A stretch of DNA of 64,000 nucleotides, from the NCBI RefSeq assembly GCF_003719825.1, contig NZ_RIBS01000002.1, forward strand, positions 620,001 through 684,000, given 5' to 3'. The DNA is from Montanilutibacter psychrotolerans. Lineage in GTDB: Bacteria > Pseudomonadota > Gammaproteobacteria > Xanthomonadales > Xanthomonadaceae. Of the stretch, positions 58,863 through 64,000 are shown one piece after another. Position 1 is the first letter of the stretch; every line of letters begins with the position of its first letter. A program made the position numbers and the translations under genes. Under the pieces are notes generated by a model. The model was not told the DNA's origin, searched no databases, and saw only the letters and a list, made by a program, of their open reading frames with translations.

Positions 58863-61780
58863 ACCAGACGAATCCGATGACTGAACGTTACGAACGGTAT
58901 GTGAAACCGCAGATGGCGAAAGTGCTGCGCGCCATTGGCCTGGACATCAACTACCAGCGCGCTGTCGGCAATCACCTCTACTACTGCGACGAGCACGGCC
59001 AGGAGCGCGAGGTACTCGATTTCCTCGGCGGATACGGCGCGGTGCTGCTTGGCCACAACCCACCGCAGATCCTCGACGCTGCCCGTGCGATGCTCGACGC
59101 GCAGGTGCCGGTGCATGCGCAGTTCTCGCTGCGCGGCCGCTCCGGTGAGCTCGCCGAGGCACTCAGCCGGATCGTGGTTCGCGACAGCGGATCGGACGTC
59201 GACTTCGTGACCACCTTCGCCAACACCGGCGCGGAGGCCATCGAAGCGGCGATCAAGCACGCCGAGCTCGAGCGCGTGCTCAAGCTCGATCGCCTGCTGG
59301 ATGCGATCACGCTGAACATCGAGCGGGTGCGCGAGGCGATTCGCCGCGGCGAGGTGGAGATTCCGCACGATCTGTACGAAGCCACCGACATGCGCGAGTG
59401 GGTCTTCGACGTGCGCAGCTTTGACGACCTGATCGTCGCGCTGATCAACCACAACAGCCGGGAGCTCGCCCGGCGGCCGATTTTCGTCGCGCTGGAGAAG
59501 TCGTTCCACGGCAAGCTGGCCAGCAGCGTGCAGCTGACGTGGAACAAGAACTTCCGCCGCGCGTTCCAGTTTCTGGGCCTGAAGACCCGCTTCGTGGCCA
59601 TGAACGATGCCGACGCGCTCGACCGGATCACCAGCGAGGAAGAGAGCGAACTGTTCGATCTGGACATCGTCGACGGCCAGGTGGCGCTGGTGCGTCGCAC
59701 GTTGCCGCAGTACGCGGCCTTCCTGATCGAGCCGATCCAGGGCGAGGGTGGCATCCACGAGGTCAGTCCCGAGTTTGCACGTGCGGTGCGGCGCTTCTGC
59801 AACCTGCACGACTGTCCATTGGTCATCGATGAGATCCAGAGCGGCATGGGCCGGAGCGGGCGCTTTCTTGCGTCGGCCCAGGTGGGTCTGCGCGGCGACT
59901 ACTACACGCTGTCGAAGGCGCTCGGCGGCGGAATCGCCAAGCTGTCCGCGCTGCTGGTTCGCAGCGATCGCTACCAGAAGGACTTCGGCCTGATTCACAG
60001 TTCGACATTCGCCGAGGACGACTTCTCCGCCGGCGTGGCGTTGGCCGTTCTCGATGCGCTTGAAGCCAACGACGGGGCGCTGTACCAGCAGGCCGAAGCG
60101 CGCGGGGACGCGCTTCGCCAGGCGTTGGAAGTGCTGCGTGCGCGCTTTCCGGATGTCATCCGCGAAGTGCGCGGGCGCGGGCTGTTCCTCGGTGTCGAGT
60201 TCCACCCACGCGACAACGCCTCCTCGCAGATCCTGCGCACCACCGCGTACGCCGAATCACTGGGCTACTTCCTGTCGGGCTATCTGCTGCGCAGCGAAGG
60301 CATTCGCGTGGCGCCGACTGGCAGCGCGCCGAACGTGCTTCGCCTCGAACCCTCGCTGCACATCGACGACGCCGACATCGCGCGACTGGTCGCCGCGCTC
60401 GAGCGCGTCTGCCGCATCCTGCAGGCCGAGGACACGCTGCACCTGGTGTTTCCATTGAGCTCGCCGCAGCGCGAGGCACCGCGCCGCGACATCCAGGCGT
60501 TCGGCGGCGAGCCCGTGGCGGTGCCGGGCGAGGATGCGGCTGGGCAGCTTCGGCATGCCGATCCGATCCGACCGGCGCGCAAGGTCGCGTTCGTCAATCA
60601 CCTGATCAGCCCGGACTGGTTGCGGCAGGTCGAACCCGCGCTCGCTGGCATGGCCGATGACGAGTTGCGTCGCTTCGTGTTGAACATGGCGGCGGTCAAG
60701 AAGAGCGCGCCGTACGCCCCGGTGCGCATCCGCTCGCCACTGGGTCCGGCGGTGGACTTCATGCTGTACCCGCTGTGCGTGGCGTCCGAGCAGATGGGCG
60801 GATGGCTGTCGCGCGGCGAGCTCGACGAGATCCGCGACGACGTCGATGATCGCATCCGCGCCGCGCAGGAGGACGGCTGCGAGATCGCCGGCCTCGGCAT
60901 GTACACGTCCATCGTGACCAACAACTGCACCGCGTTGTCGGTGCCGGAGATGGGACTGACCTCGGGCAATGCATTGACGGTGGCGATGTCGCTGGAGGCG
61001 CTGGAGCATGCGCTCGCCGAACAGGGCCGCAACTGGAACGAAATCGACCTGGCGATCGTCGGTGCCGCCGGCAACATCGCCTCGACGTACGCGGCGATGC
61101 TTGCCGAGCGCGTCGGTCGCCTGACCCTGGTCGGCAGTGGGCGCGATGGTTCGCGGCAACGCGTACTGCGCACGGTGTACGCGGTCTACGAGTCTGCCTG
61201 GCAGTCGCTGTTGTCCGGGACGTCGCAGCCGCAGGGCATCGTCGCGCGGCTGCTCGACGAGCCGCTGGCCCGGCAGTGGCTGCGTGATGGCGCGCCGCCA
61301 CGCGAGCGCGGTCGCCTGTTGCACGAATCGCTGGTGGCCCGACACGGTCACGATCCGTACGTGGTCGTCGCGCCGGGACCGGAAGTGGTTCGCGATGCCC
61401 ATGCGGTGCTGTGCGCGGCCAACGCGCCCGAGCCGTTCCTCGAAGCCGACGTGTTCGGCCGCGACGCGATCGTGTGCGACGTGGCCGTGCCGCACAACGT
61501 TCGTGCCGCTTCGCTCGCCGCCCGCCCGGACGTGACCTACCTGCAGGGCGGCATCGTCGCCACGCCCAACGGCGAAAGCCTCGATCCTGGCGCGCGCGCC
61601 TTCCTTGGCGCCGGACAGATCTACGCGTGCATGGCCGAGACCGCGGTGCTCGGTCTCAGCGGCCATCGCGGCCATTACTCATACGGCGCCATCACGCCGC
61701 AGCAGGTTCGGGAGATCGCCGCGCTCGCGAAGCTGCACGGCTTCCGGCTCGCCGAATTCAAGCGAGGCAGTTCACTGTGA
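58859..61780 (+). CDS. class III aminotransferase fused to acyl-ACP-reductase-like domain
   Basis: A 973-residue fusion. Residues 1-470 are a class III PLP aminotransferase: FANTGAEAIEAAIKHAELER, FLIEPIQGEGGI, VIDEIQSGMGRSG and PLP Lys K353 in YTLSKALGGGIAKL; an insert of some 65 residues follows the NTGAEA helix. Residues about 550-973 resemble cyanobacterial acyl-ACP reductase: GLGMYTSIVTNN, LTSGNALTVAMSLEAL, a Rossmann loop at 735-741 (GAAGNIA) and C873 in IVCDVAVPHNV. The likely reaction is reduction of an acyl-ACP thioester to an aldehyde followed by transamination to a primary amine. Domains are clear; the coupled reaction is inference. It shares ATGA with the KS-beta gene. Confidence 0.88.
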   Translation: MNQTNPMTERYERYVKPQMAKVLRAIGLDINYQRAVGNHLYYCDEHGQEREVLDFLGGYGAVLLGHNPPQILDAARAMLDAQVPVHAQFSLRGRSGELAEALSRIVVRDSGSDVDFVTTFANTGAEAIEAAIKHAELERVLKLDRLLDAITLNIERVREAIRRGEVEIPHDLYEATDMREWVFDVRSFDDLIVALINHNSRELARRPIFVALEKSFHGKLASSVQLTWNKNFRRAFQFLGLKTRFVAMNDADALDRITSEEESELFDLDIVDGQVALVRRTLPQYAAFLIEPIQGEGGIHEVSPEFARAVRRFCNLHDCPLVIDEIQSGMGRSGRFLASAQVGLRGDYYTLSKALGGGIAKLSALLVRSDRYQKDFGLIHSSTFAEDDFSAGVALAVLDALEANDGALYQQAEARGDALRQALEVLRARFPDVIREVRGRGLFLGVEFHPRDNASSQILRTTAYAESLGYFLSGYLLRSEGIRVAPTGSAPNVLRLEPSLHIDDADIARLVAALERVCRILQAEDTLHLVFPLSSPQREAPRRDIQAFGGEPVAVPGEDAAGQLRHADPIRPARKVAFVNHLISPDWLRQVEPALAGMADDELRRFVLNMAAVKKSAPYAPVRIRSPLGPAVDFMLYPLCVASEQMGGWLSRGELDEIRDDVDDRIRAAQEDGCEIAGLGMYTSIVTNNCTALSVPEMGLTSGNALTVAMSLEALEHALAEQGRNWNEIDLAIVGAAGNIASTYAAMLAERVGRLTLVGSGRDGSRQRVLRTVYAVYESAWQSLLSGTSQPQGIVARLLDEPLARQWLRDGAPPRERGRLLHESLVARHGHDPYVVVAPGPEVVRDAHAVLCAANAPEPFLEADVFGRDAIVCDVAVPHNVRAASLAARPDVTYLQGGIVATPNGESLDPGARAFLGAGQIYACMAETAVLGLSGHRGHYSYGAITPQQVREIAALAKLHGFRLAEFKRGSSL

Positions 61781-62592
61781 ACACCCATGCCATGAACGCC
61801 CAATTCGATGACGCAACTCGGGTTGCTCGGTCCGAGGTTCCCTCGGGTGTCCTCGCAGGGCAGGTGGCCCTGGTCACCGGCGCGAGCCGCGGCATTGGTC
61901 GTGCGATCGCGCTGCGGTTTGCTGCCGAGGGCGCCGACATCGCGCTGCACTACCGCTCCGACGAAGTGTTGGCCGCCGAGGTCGCCGACCACATCCGTGC
62001 ACTGGGCCGGCGCGTCTGTTGCTACCGCGCCGATCTGGCCGCCGAAGGTGGGGTCGAGCAGCTCGCCCAGGCATTCGACAACGATTTCGAACGCCTCGAC
62101 ATCCTGGTCAACAACGCCGGCGTAACCCGCGACAACCTGCTGCTGGCGATGAGCGATGCCGAACTAACGGAGGTGATCGACACCAACCTGCTGGCACCGA
62201 TCCGGCTGACCCGCGCGGTGGCGATGACCATGCTGCGCCGTCGCTACGGGCGCATCGTCAACATCTCCTCGTCGGCGGCCAGCAAGCCCGGGCGCGGCCA
62301 GGCCAACTACGCCGCGGCCAAGGGCGGGCTGGAGGCGTTCACCAAGGCATTGGCCGTCGAGCTGGCGCCGCGTGGCGTGCTGGTCAATGCCGTGGCGCCG
62401 GGCGTAATCGAGACCGAGATGTCCGCGCGTGTTCGCGAGCACGGTGAGGAGGAGATCCTCTCGCGCCTGCTGCTCAAGCGTTACGCCACGCCGGAGGAGG
62501 TCGCCGACGCGGTGCTGTACCTCGCAAGCCCTCGCAACCAATACGTCACCGGCGAGATCCTGCATCTCGACGGTGGCTTGAAGATGGCATGA
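61777..62592 (+). CDS. 3-oxoacyl-ACP reductase (FabG-like SDR)
   Basis: A 271-residue short-chain dehydrogenase: cofactor motif VTGASRGIGRAIALRF, NNAGVTRDNLLLAMSD, Ser in NISSSAASKPGRG and YAAAK. The VTRDNLLLAM segment is typical of FabG. It would reduce the beta-keto groups made by the ketosynthases. The start is taken as GTG 61777, which overlaps the fusion-protein stop (GTGA); an ATG at 61792 is possible. Confidence 0.9.
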   Translation: MNTHAMNAQFDDATRVARSEVPSGVLAGQVALVTGASRGIGRAIALRFAAEGADIALHYRSDEVLAAEVADHIRALGRRVCCYRADLAAEGGVEQLAQAFDNDFERLDILVNNAGVTRDNLLLAMSDAELTEVIDTNLLAPIRLTRAVAMTMLRRRYGRIVNISSSAASKPGRGQANYAAAKGGLEAFTKALAVELAPRGVLVNAVAPGVIETEMSARVREHGEEEILSRLLLKRYATPEEVADAVLYLASPRNQYVTGEILHLDGGLKMA

Positions 62593-63362
62593 ACGCGCCT
62601 GCCGACAGCGCCCGCACCGTCGTGGTCACCGGGGCGGCAATGGGCATCGGCGCTGCCATCGCGCGTGGCTTCGCGGGACCGGGGCAACGCCTGCTGCTGC
62701 TCGATCGTGAGGCCGATGCCTTGGCCTGCCTGGCGCAGGAGTGCCGCGAACGCGGTGCCGATGTCACGATCCTGGTCGTCGATTTCGCCGGCGACGCGTG
62801 GCTTGCCCAGCTGCGACCGATGTTGCAGTCACTGGGTGGCATCGACGTGCTGGTCAACAACGCCGGCATCGCCCCGGAGAACGAGCCGGACGATGACGCC
62901 ACCTGGCGACAGGTGATGACGATCAATCTCGACGCGCCGGTTCAGCTCACCGCTGCGTGCCTGGAGCGGATGGGCGGCGGCGCGCGGATCATCAACATCG
63001 CCTCGGTACTGGGCCGCGTGGGCAAGGTGCGCAATACCGCCTACTGCGCGTCGAAACATGGCCTGCTGGGCTACACGAAGGCGCTGGCCCTCGACCTGGC
63101 GGCGCGTGGCATCACCGTCAACGCCGTGTTGCCGGGCTGGGTGGACACGCCGATGCTGCGCCGCGAGCTGGCAACCCAGGCGCAGCACCTGGGCAGTGCG
63201 CCAGAGCAGGTGCTGCGCAATGCGCGTCGCCAGGTGCCGCTCAAACGCTTCGTTCGCGAGGAAGAAGTCGCCGCGATGGTGACCTACCTGGCGACCGCCG
63301 CTGCGGCGGGCGTCACGGCCCAGGGGTTCGTGGTCGATGGGGGTGCGACGTGCGGCATGTGA
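62589..63362 (+). CDS. second short-chain dehydrogenase/reductase
   Basis: A 257-residue SDR with VTGAAMGIGAAIARGF, DVLVNNAGIAPENEP, Ser in NIASVLGRVG, YCASKHGL and PGWVDTPM. It is less FabG-like than the preceding protein and may act on a different keto group or as an alcohol dehydrogenase. ATGA overlap with the gene before it and overlap with the gene after it keep it firmly in the operon. Confidence 0.88.
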   Translation: MNAPADSARTVVVTGAAMGIGAAIARGFAGPGQRLLLLDREADALACLAQECRERGADVTILVVDFAGDAWLAQLRPMLQSLGGIDVLVNNAGIAPENEPDDDATWRQVMTINLDAPVQLTAACLERMGGGARIINIASVLGRVGKVRNTAYCASKHGLLGYTKALALDLAARGITVNAVLPGWVDTPMLRRELATQAQHLGSAPEQVLRNARRQVPLKRFVREEEVAAMVTYLATAAAAGVTAQGFVVDGGATCGM

Positions 63363-64000
63363 CGCGGCTGGCATTGCTTGCCGGCATGGTCGCGGGAGCC
63401 TCGTCCGTGGCGCTCCCGGTGCACGCCTTCAACGGCTCGGTCAGCGGCGTCGTCTCGCAGGGGCGCGGTGGCGATGCCTACGAGCGCGGCGTCACCGTAA
63501 AGATCGCCCACCAGGCCTCGCTCGGTGGTGGGGTGCAACTGCGCGCCGAAGGTCGCTATCGCTACAACGCCGCCGCCTGCGACGACCGCTGGAGCGACGC
63601 CACCTGCGACGCGTACCGCAGCGATGCTGACTGGCGCGAGCTGTACCTGTCGCGGGACATCGGCAGCTGGCAGGTTTCGGCCGGGCTGCAGCAGGTGGTG
63701 TGGGGCAGGGCCGACAACCTGCGCGTGTTCGACCTGGTCAATCCGCTCGACCTGCGCGACTTCGTCTTGCCCGATCTGGGTGAGTACCGCATCGCGACGC
63801 CGATGGTGCGAGCGCTGGGCACCGCAGGCGACTGGACGGTGGAAGCACTGTGGCAGCCGTACTTCACGCCGCACGACTACGCCGCGACCGGATCTGCCTA
63901 CGATCTGGGCATCGATGCGCGATTCGCCGCGACCGGCCTGGTGACGCGCGACGCGCGACGACCGCGCCGCGACGGTACGGCGGGCGAGGCCGGCGTGCAG
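63350..64000 (+). CDS. DUF1302 outer-membrane protein, N-terminal part (runs off window)
   Basis: The frame runs to the window end; 217 codons are seen. A signal peptide (LALLAGMVAGASSVALPVHA) is followed by FNGSVSGVVSQG and beta-strand segments. The stretch VVWGRADNLRVFDLVNPLDL and then RDFVLPDLGEYR is diagnostic of DUF1302, predicted outer-membrane barrels often found near DUF1329 proteins and RND/MMPL transporters. Start is GTG 63350 (gives MRHVTRL) or GTG 63359, which makes a GTGA overlap. Its place in the operon suggests export or outer-membrane placement of the product. Confidence 0.82.
   Translation, partial: MRHVTRLALLAGMVAGASSVALPVHAFNGSVSGVVSQGRGGDAYERGVTVKIAHQASLGGGVQLRAEGRYRYNAAACDDRWSDATCDAYRSDADWRELYLSRDIGSWQVSAGLQQVVWGRADNLRVFDLVNPLDLRDFVLPDLGEYRIATPMVRALGTAGDWTVEALWQPYFTPHDYAATGSAYDLGIDARFAATGLVTRDARRPRRDGTAGEAGVQ

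Overview
The window is high-GC, densely coded DNA. Gene order and protein types point to a gammaproteobacterium of the Xanthomonadaceae/Lysobacteraceae, most like Lysobacter or a close relative. This is inferred from the rlmN-pilF-rodZ-yfgM-bamB-der block, a lexA-imuA-imuB-dnaE2 mutagenesis operon, ppsA/ppsR, large TonB-dependent receptors and a PsrA-type fatty-acid regulator. No rRNA or marker gene fixes the species.

Layout. 1-1460: beta-oxidation enzyme (partial) with a PsrA-like repressor and its operator. 1572-8513: ndk, rlmN, type IV pilus and outer-membrane assembly genes, der. 8668-11710: molybdenum cofactor genes mobA, moeA and a rhodanese-ThiF protein. 11790-18502: housekeeping genes (folD, guaB, guaA, tadA) with small conserved unknowns. 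18575-22808: an accessory three-gene unit on the minus strand. It encodes a membrane protein, an HTH protein with a degenerate ATPase-like body, and a membrane-anchored P-loop ATPase whose periplasmic part looks pilin-like. 23072-29339: DUF2721, orn, mscS-type channel, ppsA with divergent ppsR, DUF1249. 29336-29913: tRNA-Ala/Glu/Ala/Glu array with promoter and terminator. 30156-30786: higBA toxin-antitoxin module with a leaderless-looking autoregulated promoter. 31011-37239: SOS mutasome operon.

37541-52750 appears to be a peptidoglycan-peptide scavenging locus arranged as two divergent units. The minus unit holds an NlpC/P60 peptidase, an L-Ala-D/L-Glu epimerase, an RpiR regulator, an L,D-transpeptidase-fold lipoprotein, a DAACS symporter and a TonB receptor. 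The plus unit holds a transglutaminase-like protein, a 988-residue TonB receptor, a serine beta-lactamase-family enzyme and a VanX-like D-Ala-D-Ala dipeptidase. Together they could import, trim and epimerise murein peptides, which suits a predatory or lytic lifestyle. The symporter has lost the arginine that normally selects acidic substrates.

53157-64000 (cut by the window end) is the most unusual region. It is a tightly overlapping operon of an acyl carrier protein with a zinc-ribbon tail, two active ketosynthases each followed by a catalytically dead partner, a 973-residue fusion of a class III aminotransferase and an acyl-ACP-reductase-like domain, two FabG-type reductases, and the start of a DUF1302 outer-membrane protein. 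The simplest reading is an ACP-borne fatty or polyketide chain released reductively as an aldehyde and transaminated to a terminal amine, then handled at the outer membrane.
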